Source: Lepeophtheirus salmonis (Eukaryota; Arthropoda; Copepoda; Siphonostomatoida; Caligidae). Taken from it: a DNA stretch of 64,000 nt. The stretch is taken from contig NC_052136.2 of NCBI RefSeq assembly GCF_016086655.4, positions 43,268,492 through 43,332,491 on the forward strand. Direction: 5' to 3'. Positions 22,901 through 34,846 of this stretch are shown here, piece by piece. The notes beneath the pieces are model-generated. The model was not told where the DNA came from. It did not search any database and saw nothing but the letters and a program-made list of their open reading frames with translations. Position numbers and translations under genes: made by a program. Numbering within the stretch: position 1 is the stretch's first letter; every line of letters starts with the position of its first letter.

Positions 22901-23500
22901 AATTCATATTTATATAGCATCACTTTGGTTTATGAAGCAAATTAACCCGTGAGCGAAAACTTTCTAAATAGATATATATAGGCATACTATATCCAATCGT
23001 GACGTAGTAATGACTGTCAATTTCATTGTCTTTTAATGATTCAAAAATTAACTTCATAACCCTATAATATATTCATTTACAACAATAAAGCAGTCAATTA
23101 AAAATCCTACTTCGTTCTTGAAATTACAAATTGTGTACATACTCATACAAACAATAAAAAAAGATGTTGGTAGCCTTGCTTCCCCTTCTTCGCCTTTTAT
23201 TCTTTTGTCCAAATTGTTTTCACGAAAAAACTGAATAATAAAATAGCAAAGCTTCATTGTTCATTTGTAAGCAGTTTTTTATTTATTATACATACGGAAT
23301 AAAATTATATAGATTTAACTTAGAGATATGAATGCAAAAATAAATAATGTAAAGAATTCCATGGCTTGAAATTGAAGTGTCTATGTTTGTATATACATAC
23401 ATATAATTGGACTACATCTTTTAAAGAATGAGAAAGTATAAAATCTACGTACAATAAGCAACGTTAGTGATACTGTTTCCATTATGAAAAAAAAAGTATA
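22901..23500. other. Unannotated spacer
   Basis: AT-rich. No gene recognised. The frame at 23054-23257 has no supporting features. Confidence 0.4.
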
Positions 23501-23569
23501 CACAGGGTGCGCAAGACATATATACCACAACTTTGGGGCACTTTCTAGCACGTCGTTACCTTTATTGTA

Positions 23570-23800
23570 CAGGGGTGGCCGCAGAGGGTGGGCTGGAAAG
23601 ATAGTAGTCCTCCAAATTAAGGAATTTTTGATTTTTACTAGAAAGTTTCTAAGTCATTCGGTCAAATTATGCACCAGAGCAAAAAATTTAAATTTTCAAA
23701 TTTTTGTAAGTAGCTATGAAATTTTGATATTATTTCAAAAAAATTTAATTTTTGGATTTATAAAAAAAAATACATAACGAAGCCCCCCAAAAATATTATT
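23570..23800 (+). repeat. Dispersed GGCGTCC-type repeat, copy 5
   Basis: GGGGTGGCCGCAGAGGGTGG, GCTGGAAAG, CCTCCAAATTAAGGAATTTT, then the A/T-run body. A possible mariner-type end (CAGGGTGCGCAAGACATATA) lies just upstream at 23504. Confidence 0.6.
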
Positions 23801-23815
23801 CTGCGAACGTTCCTG

Positions 23816-23900
23816 TTGTATCACACAACCTTTTATCCAAAAAGAAACAGAAAAAGGCCCGAAATCATCAAGTAGTTAGCCAAATAAGGCAATCACGCCA
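23816..23900 (+). repeat. Short dispersed repeat shared with 40078-40150
   Basis: TATCACACAACCTTTTATCC, AAAAAGGCCCGAAATCATCA and AGTAGTTAGCCAAATA align with GTGTCACACAGCCTTTCCCC, AAAAAGGCCCAAAATCAGTT and GGTAGTTAGCTAGTT at 40078-40150. Class unknown. Confidence 0.5.
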
Positions 23901-24359
23901 ATTACTATTTATTTCATAAGTACTTGTCATATTATTTATCTACAATTTTTAAAAATGAATTACATATATATATTTCATAATATTCAAATCCTATAGTATT
24001 TTATTAGATCCTGCATTATAATGTTATTTTTTTAATAAAGTTATACATTGTATTTCTTTATGATTGCCAAAATTTCTTCATAGAAATAATAAATTAGACA
24101 ACATTAGTGAGGGATCATCAGGAAATTGTATTCCTGTCCTTTTGGAGACGGATCATAAGTATTCATAACTTATTACTTCGTTTATTTATCAGAATGAATA
24201 AATTATAAAAAAAGTCATGACGTATCAAATGAGAAGAGCTGACAACAAAATACATAGGGTATTTTTGTGTTTGGGAGGTTACACCGTGCTTGGGCAAACG
24301 CGGGCACTTAAGCAGCGGATTTCTTTTTGTTTGTTTGTTAGATAGCTAGTTCAACTCTA

Positions 24360-24835
24360 CACCAGTTGCAAAGAAATGGAATCAATTGACGAATTCGTTG
24401 TTCCAAATATATGGAAAAGGCACGGAGCCATCCTTGGAATCCATGCTGGGAGCGACAACTCAAAAATTGCTCGAAGTCTGAAACTAACTGAGACGTTCGT
24501 TTGCAATGTTAGGAGATGATTTGGGACCTCTAAAGGTAATTTTGAAGCAACAACAATGTAAGCCGAGGTTTAAGGTTGTAGTAACCATTTTGACGACTTC
24601 ATCTCTCCGGACTTTTAGCCTACAAACTCGTTCGCTCCGAATCCAATTGATTTTTTGTGTATCGACCAACAAACTTACCGAACGCCTTGCAACATTAAAG
24701 ACAAATTTGTCAGTGGGATCAAAGAGGAATTCCAGTATTTACCGAGGGAACGAGTGGCAAAGGCCTGCTCGCACTCCTCATATAGAGACTTTAATTGTAG
24801 CTGTAGGTGATTTTATTAATTAAAATCCATCAAGC
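24360..24835 (+). mobile_element. Internally deleted mariner/Tc1-like transposase
   Basis: The amino end opens at 24376 with MESIDEFVVPNIWKRHGAIL, then AGSDNSKIARSLKLTETFV (helix-turn-helix) and a stop after CNVRR. The carboxy end follows at about 24598-24800 in changing frames: SPDLLAYKLVRS near the lost SPDLNP block, YRPTNLPNALQH, and a worn AC..FR..LE end. The whole catalytic centre between them is deleted. Terminal repeats were not recognised. Confidence 0.6.
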
Positions 24836-26132
24836 CTTCACAATCTGGTTTTATGTTTTTAAAAACTGGTTGGAGAAAAAATTGCGTTTGAAAAACAATC
24901 ATTTTTGCATTGTGACCTCTATTTATAAAAAATGATTTTATCTTAAACTAATCATTCAATGGTAATAAAATGAATACCAAATAACAGTTGAATCAATATT
25001 AATATTCCAAAGAAAAAGACGGAAAATCATTATCTTCTAATAGCTTTAATTGAATACTATATACCTCTTCAGAAATCCTTCCCTCAGCTCCTTGAGGGCA
25101 AAAAAAAAACACCTAATAATCTATCTCAATTGCATTTAAAAGACGTCATTTGAATAGTCAAAATTACACAAATTGTACTATGGATGGTTAATGATATTGA
25201 ACTTTGGCCTAGTTCACTGATGAAAACACACATAGACCGCAAAATGTTTTTAAACTCACATTATCTCATTATCCAAATTACCATTCATTTCTGGTAATAT
25301 TATTGTTGTAGTTATTAATAAGAAAAACAACAAAAGAACTTCGACTCGAAATTGCAATGGAATGCGTTGATCCTGAAAAATAGTAAAAAGAGATTTCAAG
25401 GACTTCAAAGAGGCATAGAGTAAGTATATCATCTTCTATTATGGAAATTGAATATCTGTATATATATAAAATAGAGTTTGTGTTTCCTTTATGCATGCCC
25501 AAACTGTTAAACCTAGGAGGCTGTAATTTTGCATGGGTGCCTCTTTTGAACCTGGTAAGGCTAAGACGGTTTATGTTACATCCGAAACACAAAAACTGTT
25601 TTTTTCCATCTCAAAGATACGGGTTTTGAATTATAAATCAAGGACTGACTGGCATCTCAAAAATCAAATGTACGAATAACTACGTTATCTAAATTTATTC
25701 AAAATCTAAAAAGTTATTGGCAAAAAAAAAGAAATTGGTGAAAATTGCAATTTGGTTTTTTTCAGGTGCAAAAAGTGAACTTCCTATAAAATATTGGATT
25801 TGTAATATAATAAAGTTTGTAGAAATTAGTCTGGACATAAGTTTGCATTTAATAATTGACCCATAAAAATTGATGTTTAACTGAAATATATGTCATTATG
25901 TGAATATTTTTATTGATTTTTTTCATTTTTTCATTAAACGTAAATTTTCAATTTAAAAAAAAAAATACCACAAAACGAATAATGTTGTTCTAAAAAATTT
26001 AGATTCCAATACTAACTTAGTGAATTTCAATTTCCGGGACATTTTATCAAATAATTTTTGCAATATTTTCAAAAATAAACCAGTTATCGCTGTTTAATTT
26101 TTCGATAACATTATTGACCATAACTTTTTTTG
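24836..26132. other. Unannotated AT-rich spacer
   Basis: About 1.3 kb with no supported gene. Overlapping short frames on both strands at 25278-25629 show no family text. Confidence 0.4.
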
Positions 26133-27544
26133 ATTTTTTTTTTTGGTTAAAATAATTTATTTATATTCTACAATACAAACAGTGTAAATAATAAATACAC
26201 ATAAAGATAAAAGTAGATCATATAAATAAAAAGCAACAGGACAATTACATTAAAAAAAAAGCCATAAATTAACATTATAGTTCATATCTAATGTCCTGAA
26301 GTAAAATAACCTGATATAATATTAAAAGAAAAAATTCTAAACATCAGCCAAGGTTAATAAAAAACGAAGATGTCTTCTTATCATTGACTTGATGAGATTA
26401 AAATATTGCACGGACCTCGAAGGAACAAATTTGATGATATTTCCGGCCCATGCCCACGACGAAGATGATGACAGAGGGATTTTGATAGAAAGTGCTGAAT
26501 ATCGAGCAGCTGCGCTTATCATTATAGCTCTTGATTCTTCCACATGTAATGGAGAGTCAATAGTTAACTTTTGAGAAATCAATGATTTAATATTTAATAA
26601 GCAAACTCCACGGCTTTTTGAACAAGAGAAGTATTTTTATTTCTCTTATAAGTTCCAAATAATATATTTGCCTTCTTTAAGTTAGAAGAAATATCTTCTG
26701 TCACACAAACGTTGAATTGGATAGAATATTTGACTACTCTCACAACTGGGCAATATGCAAAAGCGTGTCGGGTAGAGTTGAACATATAACTCCAGTCTTT
26801 GCACGGATAATAAAATTTGATATTGTCAGTGAAAATTTGAAAGTGTGACGTAAATTTGGTCCCGTTTGAAATTCCAGAAATTGATCGGTGAATTCTTCGT
26901 TGCCATGAAGGAGGAAGATCGAGTAATTCCATATATTTATCTGACACAGACTTCACTTCCACCGATGAGTCTTGGGAAAAGCTCATTTTTAAAAACCATG
27001 GTTTTGAAGGAGTAAAATATTTTAAGAGACCTCTCAAGAGGAAGACGGAATCATCCACTCCAAAAATAGATTCCTGGCTTAAGTCATGATAACTTTAAAT
27101 TTTATGATGGAGAGCAGTCTTCTCTAATAAAATGGATTCCCAAACTTATTAACAAAAGGTATTTTAGTCCTATTTTCGTGAATTATATCAATTGTTGAAT
27201 TTAAATGATAAGTAGGCCTTCCTTTCCATAAAATTCTCTGAATAGACGGTAGAAGTGGCGAAAAAACATCAAAATCCCGATTAGTTAGGGGTGTTCCCAT
27301 TTGGATCCATTTATAATATTTAGAGGACGTGAAAATCACCCTCCAGTCTCTCAACGGGTATACACCTAATTTCTCCACAACCTTTTTGTAACATTTTGGA
27401 ATTATACTAGATAAAAGGCAGAGCCCACCGCCTAATTTATACTTTGGACGCTTTCAAGCTGGAATATAATTTTTATGGAAGAGACCCTCTGCATCTTCTT
27501 GAATCACTACAGATTCTGCAAGAGAAGGAATAGAGGGTAGCTCT

Positions 27545-28773
27545 TTATAATACAAGAGGAACAATTCTCAAATTGTACAAATCAATGGGTTTTTGTAAAG
27601 ATAAATGACGCCATTTTTGGATCTGTTTATTGACCATCATATTTAATCGTACCCAATTACCTCTTGATACCACATTGGTTGTCCATTCGATGCCTAAGAT
27701 GTTCACTTTTGGTACAACTCTACAACTTTCGATTATTGTAGAACTATCTGGCTTCCAAGATCCAAAGGGAAGGATGGTGGTTTTCGTTAGATTCATTTCT
27801 AATCCAGAATTGACCTTAAATTCGTTAAAAAAAGTCCAAAGAACTTTGATGCTATACCAAAGTTGACGAATTGGCTTCAATGATTAACGTTACATCATCA
27901 GTATATAGGTCAATTAGATGTGGAGTACCACAAAAAGAGACAACAAATCCCCAATACTTCTTCGAAATGATCCTTGTAAGTTCATCGATGGCAGATATAA
28001 ATAACAAGGGGAGACTCGACATCCTTGTCTACATCTCTTTTTTAATTGAAAGGGTTCGCTCTTTCTACCATCCAACAAAATTATAGAAGAACTGTTAGTG
28101 AGTAAAGCTCTGATATGGTTAAAAAAATATTTGGGGAGTAACATTTTAACAGATCTCATAATGTGGCAGTGACGTACAGAATCAAATGCTTTGCAAAAAT
28201 TAATTGCAATCAATGCACCAAACTTGCTACTCCTATTAAGAGATTCAATTGATGTAGCTGTATTTTGTAAAATATCCATAATTTTTATATTTCTCCGGAA
28301 ACCTTTTTCTTCATCTTCAATATTTGGTTTAAAATGGGTTCAATTTGCTTAGCTAAAACACCAGACAATATTCTGTAAGCTTCATTTAAAACTGTGATGG
28401 GCTTACAGTGATAGAAATTAGTGTCATCTCCCTTTTTAGGTATAATAGCTATCCTTCCTTTTGTAAGAGAAAGGGGCATTTTTCCCGACTTCTCCATGGA
28501 TTTTCCTACTTTTAAAAGGTATGGCGCAATTTCTTCTGGAAGGAGAGAGAAAAATCGCCCACAACGGCCATACGGACCCGATTCTTTCGAATTCTTGAAA
28601 TCATTCTTTATATAATTTACGATGTTAGCCTTGGTAAATACTTCAGAAGGCTTATCGATTGTTCTATTTTTAACAACAATTTTTTGAATCGTAGTGGCTG
28701 TATGATTATGTTTGCGAGGTAAATATTTATTTCTAAGAATGGGAATAGTTTTGTGATCTACTTTTCTTCTCAA
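27545..28773 (-). pseudogene. Reverse transcriptase of LINE copy 1
   Basis: Three consecutive minus-strand frames (28773-28285, 28279-27914, 27880-27545) carry the fingers, palm and thumb of a LINE reverse transcriptase, broken by stops or shifts between them. The metal-binding block reads YTDD: both aspartates are present and the second residue is Thr rather than Ala. The block before the first Asp is changed from F.kAFD to INFCKAFDSV. The protein could not be made as read. Confidence 0.8.
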
Positions 28774-29008
28774 TCAGTTTCAGCAATGTCCAAGATTATG
28801 TATGAATTCACCAAATCTGTGGTGTATTTTTTTTTTTTTTTTTAAACAGAGGAGCTATTTAAAACTTTTTCAAGACTCTTTTGGAACCTATTTGCTTTCT
28901 TTTTGTGATATTTAATAAATTTTTGCACTGTTTTAACAGCAATATGAGGCAATAATTGATAAACACATCAAAAAGGCAGAAAACTAAGACCTTTTAAAAG
29001 ATTGGATT

Positions 29009-29470
29009 TTAAAAACTTTTTGAAATTACATTGCCCAAATATTCATTTTGGAACTTTAAACTGATGACTGCGGGAAGAAACCGAAGAGTTATTTCAATAA
29101 TTTTGTGATCGGTCGACGGATCTGGTCTATATGAAGCATTTTTAACCTGCTTAACAAAAATAGACAATATTAAGACCATATCAAGTCTTGAAGATCTATC
29201 CCCGCTACTCCAGGAAATATTTTCCTCTGGACGGAACTTTTTCGTCAAATCCACTAAATTACACTTTTTTCTAAGTTCCCACAATAATGCAACATTTGTA
29301 ATAGAGCTCGCTGGTATATCTAGATCTAAATTGAAATCTCCAACCAAAAGTATTTTAGAATTGTCAGTAGTTTGGGAATTAATAATAGACTGAAAAAAAG
29401 ACAACAACTTGGAATTTGGCCCATACGCATTGATGACTGAAAAAGTACAGCCCGACACGGTAACATTCAT
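29009..29470 (-). pseudogene. APE-type endonuclease part of LINE copy 1
   Basis: 153-codon frame with GDFNLD (metal and substrate binding), SSRLD and the final S.DH histidine block, the last three conserved stations of apurinic-like endonucleases in LINEs. The amino part with the N and E stations lies beyond the truncated 5' end, so nicking activity is not expected. The frame continues upstream without a stop to about 29560 (KGELTFVPKRVPKPIF). Confidence 0.8.
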
Positions 29471-29570
29471 TTTATACCAATGACTGTCGATTTTATATTC
29501 TTTTGCAAATATTGGCTTTGGAACTCTTTTGGGAACAAAAGTTAGCTCCCCTTTTTAATTAGAATTGTCC

Positions 29571-31433
29571 GGAGCCCCCACCCCCTACCCCTACCCCACC
29601 CTTTCTCGACAACAACGAAACATTCATATTAAATTTATATTAGTATAATACAATAATTCCGTATATAAAATTATTTTCTGAATAATTTTTCGATTATTTT
29701 GACCATTGTCAAGTTGATGTCCCGCTTTATCCTTGGTCGAGCAGAGCCGGTAACCCTTTGCCAATAATAGACATATAACATGATGACGCTTACCCACTTG
29801 TTAGCTTATGAACAATTTCGGAGCCCGGGTGGTTCCGTGTCAAATGTGCACCTGCGTATCGATACGGAACCATCTGACAAAAATGGTACACATATACTAT
29901 ATGAACTATAGTGAAATTAAGTCTGTATAAAATCTACAAACATTGCATTTTATAGATCAAATTGAACCTCTTAATTTTTTTATTTAATAATGTCTCGAAA
30001 ACTCCGACAGAAAAAAAAGTGATGGGTCATAAACTTTTAATTTTTTAATTCTTTGGAAATATAAACACTTCAACGATATTTATGGTGAGAAATTAGATTT
30101 TCTTTAAATATTTTGTCAAAAATAATTCTCCAATGAAAGTTTGTAATAAAATAATGTGAGGCAGACCAATCTTTGGAGAAATTTGTAATTGAAATTTTAA
30201 AATTGTTATAGAGAATATACTTAGCTTTTATTTTACTATTGTTATTGTTAAGGAAAGGTTGACTCATATAGAAAAATGAAAAATGCCGTTTTTATTCCGG
30301 ATATATAGAGTTCCATGACTAAGCTTAGCAGAATTTGATCCTCTAAGTCCAAATACGCCCTTTGTTTTTCTCTATTTACCTCAAACTCTACAAAAAAGGC
30401 CAAAAAGTTGATTAAATGGATTGTTTTAATTCAAATAAGCTCTCGATGTTAAGGTTGATGTATTACCCTTCCCAATAATTATTAAATAATAAATCTATTG
30501 TTAGGTAGAATTGGCTAAAGTTACTCAGCTGGATCAGATATTTAGCAGAAAATGAGCACAATTTATGTTTTTGGTTTATTTTTGAAGCGAGCTCATTTTT
30601 TTCTTCCTTTTTTCTTCTTCACCAAAAACAAATTTTAGAACAGAATCAACGCCAAACCACTAATCGAAACGATAGTCAATTTTTCCCACATTTACTTAAC
30701 TATTACAATACATTTTTTTTTGCAAGGAGGAATCATGTGTATGATCAATTACTCACCACATTAGCACACAACCTCCATAAACTATACAAGGAGAAGAAAC
30801 AATCGCATTTGTCACGAGAAAAAATGATATAGCAACTAAGGGACTGAAAAGTCCCCAACTTAATAAAGGCTTTTTTTTTAAATTAAGATTATCTTTATTT
30901 GCAGACCCATAAAACTTTCCTAGCCGTTCCTTAGCTTGAAGGGTATTTTTCCCCTACAAGAAGCAGTGTAAAGTTAAAACACGATTTTGGGGCCAACTAA
31001 ATTTGGACATAAAGAGATCACGTGTTCATCATTTTGTATCATACAAATGACCGAATGACCGTGAAAACAATAAAAAACGAGCACCTAAACTGAACGTTTC
31101 CAGAAAAGAATGAATGAACAAATACACGGATAATATGTTATCGTGGCTAGTACAATTATAGCTACCCTCTGATTTGGGATCTTTTTTCATAAACTTGTAG
31201 AGGGAAAGGTTGCGTGATATATTATAGGTAACAAAGTGCTGTAAATATTAAGGAAATGAGAAGATGATTAACAATTGATAAATATTAATGTATATATATT
31301 TTGTTATATACGAAAAATACAAGAGTTTAAAGCTTAAATATTATTATGGATATTACAAACATAATTCATAAATATGTTGGTGATAGGTGGATATTTTCTA
31401 AAAAGACATAGGAAACAAAAAATGATTAAATAT
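29571..31433. other. Unannotated spacer with one small hairpin
   Basis: About 1.9 kb downstream of the secreted-protein gene. At 29831-29873 TGGTTCCGTGTC pairs with GATACGGAACCA, and a C-rich run lies at 29574-29605. The frame at 30070-30267 is Asn/Lys-rich noise. No gene recognised. Confidence 0.4.
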
Positions 31434-31439
31434 TTTATT
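31434..31439 (-). promoter_or_regulatory. Polyadenylation signal AATAAA
   Basis: AATAAA on the minus strand, 23 bases past the stop codon of the secreted-protein gene at 31462. Position and exact hexamer fit a cleavage signal. Confidence 0.5.
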
Positions 31440-31461
31440 ACATAAAAATCTATTTATCTCA

Positions 31462-34400
31462 TCAACTTGACGCTGCTCCAATATCCGCAAATTCCACCTC
31501 AGGCACAAATGACAAAAACGGCTTTCCATTTAAGGGGTAAAAAATAACTAAATTATCAGGTCTGTAAGTTGTATTTTCATCCGTCAACTTTTCAACGGGA
31601 CTCTTCTTGGACTCTTCCTCCTCCGTTTTATCAATTTCATTCTCTAATTCATACTCTTCATCATACAAAGAATACTCCTCCTCCTTGTTATCCAACGTAT
31701 TCGTTGTCTCATTCATAAGGAATGAAGTGAGAACTTGGAATTCCTTTGCAGACCGGAGACCACCCTCACTGGGTCTCTGAAACCATTGACCACTCAAATC
31801 AGCAATATTGGTAAGAGAATGAACATCTGGTTGTAGGTTATTACTTTGTTTTCCGGAATTCCAAGGCCAATTTGGATTTCCGTCGATTTTTGAGACAATA
31901 CTAGAGTCATTGTAATCCTTTGCTTTTCGTTCTTCTTCTGTCGCTGTTGTCGTATTTTTATCTGGAATTGTTGTGGTAGGAGGAACTTCCGAGGATGTCG
32001 TTGGGCTTTGTGTTACTTTGGTTGTTTCTGGCATTGGTGGCAGTGTAACATCACTTGTATCATATTCGTTGAGCCCCACCTTGTTTGTGCTAGGTGTATT
32101 TTGAGTCGTGGATGGAGGGGCGTTTGTTGTTGTGGTTATAATTGTTGTTTTCGTTGTAATTGCTGAGTCATCAGTTGTTTCTTCCTCATCCACGTTGATT
32201 GAGTTGGAAATCTCTACAGCCACTGGTTTTGACTCTCCATCAATTACCCAAATCATACTAGATTGGTTCGTTGAGGGTGGAGAGGTGGTGTTTGATTCAA
32301 TGCTTCCAGATACATCTGGAAATAAAATAAAATAAATAAAATTCAATAGACTTTTATAATTATTCTGAAGTACTCGAAAAATGTCCCTGGACTGAATACT
32401 TATTGTTTCCGTTCTCACTCTCTTCGTCTGTTAGTGGAGCAGGCAGTGTGGGAAAATGAGTAACCAATGGAGGATCGGTAACAATATCCGTAAGGCCACC
32501 TAAGGTTGGTGGAGGATTGAAGTTTGGAGGTCCATATCCAATTGATGGAGCAATGGCATCAGACAATCCGTTGTTGTTGATAAGGTCCGGCTTGCTAGTG
32601 GTACTTTGAGTATTCTGATTGGATTGAAAGAAGGTGTTGCTGCTGGGAAGTAGAAAAACGTTTTGATTCCCGGATGGTCGCTCGCTATCCTGATTTGGCA
32701 ATTGAGTGATGATGGGCCTTTTAGTCGAGGGTGTCGTTGTTGTGATTGTCGATGGGAAAATAAGTGGACTACCATTGTTGCTTACTGATGTTGTTGTTGT
32801 TGGTGTATTAATACTGTTTGATGGATATTTTGAGGGAGAATAGGGTTGATTGTAGGAGGGATTTGTGGATTCCGTGCTTCCATCATAAGGTTGATTGTAG
32901 GGAGAATTTGTGGATTGCGTGATTCCAGCAAAGGGTTGATTGTAGGAGGGATTTGTGGATTCCGTGCTTCCATCATAAGGTTGATTGTAGGGAGAATTTG
33001 TGGATTGCGTGATTCCAGCAAAGGGTTGATTGTAGGAGGGATTTGTGGATTCTGTGGTTCCAGAATAAGGTGGATTGTAGGGAGAATTTGTCGATTGTGT
33101 GATTCCAGCAAAGGGTTGATTATAGGAGAGATTTGTGGATTCTGTGGTTCCAGAATAAGGTGGATTGTAGGGAGAATTTATTGATTGTGTGATTCCAGCA
33201 AAGGGTTGATTATAGGAGAGATTTGTGGGTTCTGTGGTTCCGGCATAGTTTTGATTGTAGGGGGGATTTGTGGATTGCATTATTCCAATATAGGGTCGGT
33301 TTGTAGTTGTTTGAAAAATTACGGGATTGAAAGGAGATGGAGTGTTTCCATCAAATGACACACTGCCTACTACCTGGGGCTTCTGCCCATTAATAGAGAA
33401 TGGATTTAAAAAGGATGTTGGTTGTGAGAGGCCATTGTGTATTATTGATGGTCTCGTTTGACTATTGCTGGATTGAGAAAAATGAGAGATGGGCTCGTTT
33501 TTGTAAACCAGTGTTTCCTTGTTTCCCCCAATATTTTGGTTGTTACTATTGTCATAATTATTGAATGAGACTGCATTTTGAGCCTTATTATCCTTATTAT
33601 TCTGAATAAACATAATGGTATCCTTGGAATCAGAGGAAGGAAGATGATTGTCAGAAAAGGCATTGTTATTAGGCCTCTCATTAATAGCATTATTATTGTT
33701 GTTATCATAGCTGCTGAATAAGTTTGAGGAGGGATTCTTTTGTGAAAGGAAAGTAGGGCTGGGGTTTTGATTGCTGTTTGTAGATAAAGATGAATCAAAG
33801 ACAAAAGGTCTCGTAGTTGTTGTCGATCCTTTGGATCCAAAATAATAAGTGTTCAAATTGGGGCTAAATATATCATTATTGCTCCCTTTATTACTATTAG
33901 GCCCTGAATAAATACCGCTATTCTGATCAACAAATGGTATTTTAGATGACGGTAATTGAATGTTATTATTTTGACTAGATGACGAGTAGGAATCACTAAT
34001 ATAATTAATGTTATTGGATCCTCCAGAACTACTTACACCATTGTTTGAAGAGTAAGATAAATTACTTTCCTCATTTGGAAGGGTTGGCTGTTGGTTATGC
34101 GATGAAACTATGGGAGGATCCACTTGTAAAAATTCATGGCCTCCACTGTTCCATTGCTGTTCTTTTCCTTCTTGAGGTAAGCTGGAAGGAGAGTTATAAT
34201 AATTTATAACAGAGTAGGTGGGTAATGAGAGAGGAGAGGCTGTAGTTGAGAAACTGGCATAGCTACTGGACTGTACAAAGGATCCAATAAGAGGTGGGGG
34301 CATATAGTTAGGAGGGCCATATCCGTCAATATGAGCATATGGATTCAGGCTACTAACTGTGGTAGCAGACACAGAAAGAGGTCGGAAGGGAGAGGGTGAG

Positions 34401-34846
34401 GTATTTTGGTAGCTTCCCTGATTGATGTTGTTGCTAAAAGTGGATGATATGCTATTTTGCTGATTGTTGATTGATCCGCTACCAGAGTTGCTGGTATAGC
34501 TTACAAATAGACTATTGGGCTGCTTTGGCCTTAGGGTAGTTGTCAAATGAGAGTTGACATAGTTTGAAGACGAAGATGTAGAAAAGGAGGAAAAAGAAGA
34601 GCCCCCTATATTGATTAAAGATGAGGAATATAGAGGTCGATAGGGCTTTCGAGTAGGGTGTACTTGAATATTTGGTAGTCCAGATGAGGAAATGGATACT
34701 AAAATAATAAAAAATATGTAATTATGAATATGATATGTAAATTAAATTAAGGAAATATATAATAAAAAAAGACTTGGGGTTCCCCCGCCCTACCTGGTTT
34801 TTGTACATGATATTGAGGTCCATAGTAAGGTTTCCATCCGCACGAA
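31462..34846 (-). CDS. Secreted low-complexity (mucin/cuticle-like) protein, 5' end missing
   Basis: Three exons joined in frame: 34846-34794, 34698-32374, 32315-31462 (introns of 95 and 58 bp, GT-AG). At least 1075 residues. The first exon gives SCGWKPYYGPQYHVQKP. The second is Ser/Asn/Gln/Pro-rich with YGPPNYMPPP near its start and YGPPNFNPPP near its end, a motif style seen in arthropod cuticle and matrix proteins. Between them lies a tandem array of 14-residue units (33265-32845) alternating YNQPFAGITQSTNS and YNPPYSGTTESTNL. The last exon is Thr-rich (TTKTTIITTTTNAPP), then acidic (EEEYSLYDEEYELENEIDKT), ending LSFVPEVEFADIGAASS. Ser/Thr runs suggest O-glycosylation. The signal-peptide exon was not identified, so secretion is inferred. 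Specific function unknown. Confidence 0.75.
32845..33265 (-). repeat. Coding minisatellite (42-bp half units, 84-bp units)
   Basis: Ten or so 42-bp units encode 14-residue repeats with two alternating flavours, so the higher-order period is 84 bp. Adjacent units at 32890-33010 are almost identical, indicating recent unequal exchange or slippage. Because the period is a multiple of three, other frames on both strands also stay open here and are not genes. Confidence 0.85.

Larger units (their letters stand above)
26133..29570 (-). mobile_element. 5'-truncated LINE (non-LTR retrotransposon), copy 1
   Basis: A minus-strand element with an A-rich 3' tail (T run at about 26133-26143) and a truncated 5' end near 29570. 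ORF2 order: carboxy part of an APE-type endonuclease (29009-29560: INAYGPN, LLVGDFNLDLD, SSRLDMVL, STDHKIIEI); reverse transcriptase beginning near 28500 (KGRIAIIPKKGDD, KPITVLNEAYRILSGVLAKQ); then ALIAINFCKAFDSV, CRQGCRVSP, the catalytic LYTDDVTLI (about 27880-27905, YTDD instead of YADD), SGLEMNLTKT and ILGIEW; then a carboxy region to 26594. The clade looks L1/Tx1-like, with low certainty. Confidence 0.85.

Noticed and set aside
30070..30267. Asn/Lys-rich frame
   Set aside because: Composition matches AT-rich noise; no other support.
32782..33111. Second minus-strand frame through the same array
   Set aside because: Out-of-frame shadow of the repeat in the secreted-protein gene.
32846..33184. 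Plus-strand 112-codon frame with Gly/Ile/Cys repeats
   Set aside because: It is antisense to the coding minisatellite. The 42-bp period keeps all frames open, so its openness is not evidence of a gene.
32845..33265. CRISPR-like regular repeats
   Set aside because: Units are contiguous, coding and without unique spacers; the context is eukaryotic.
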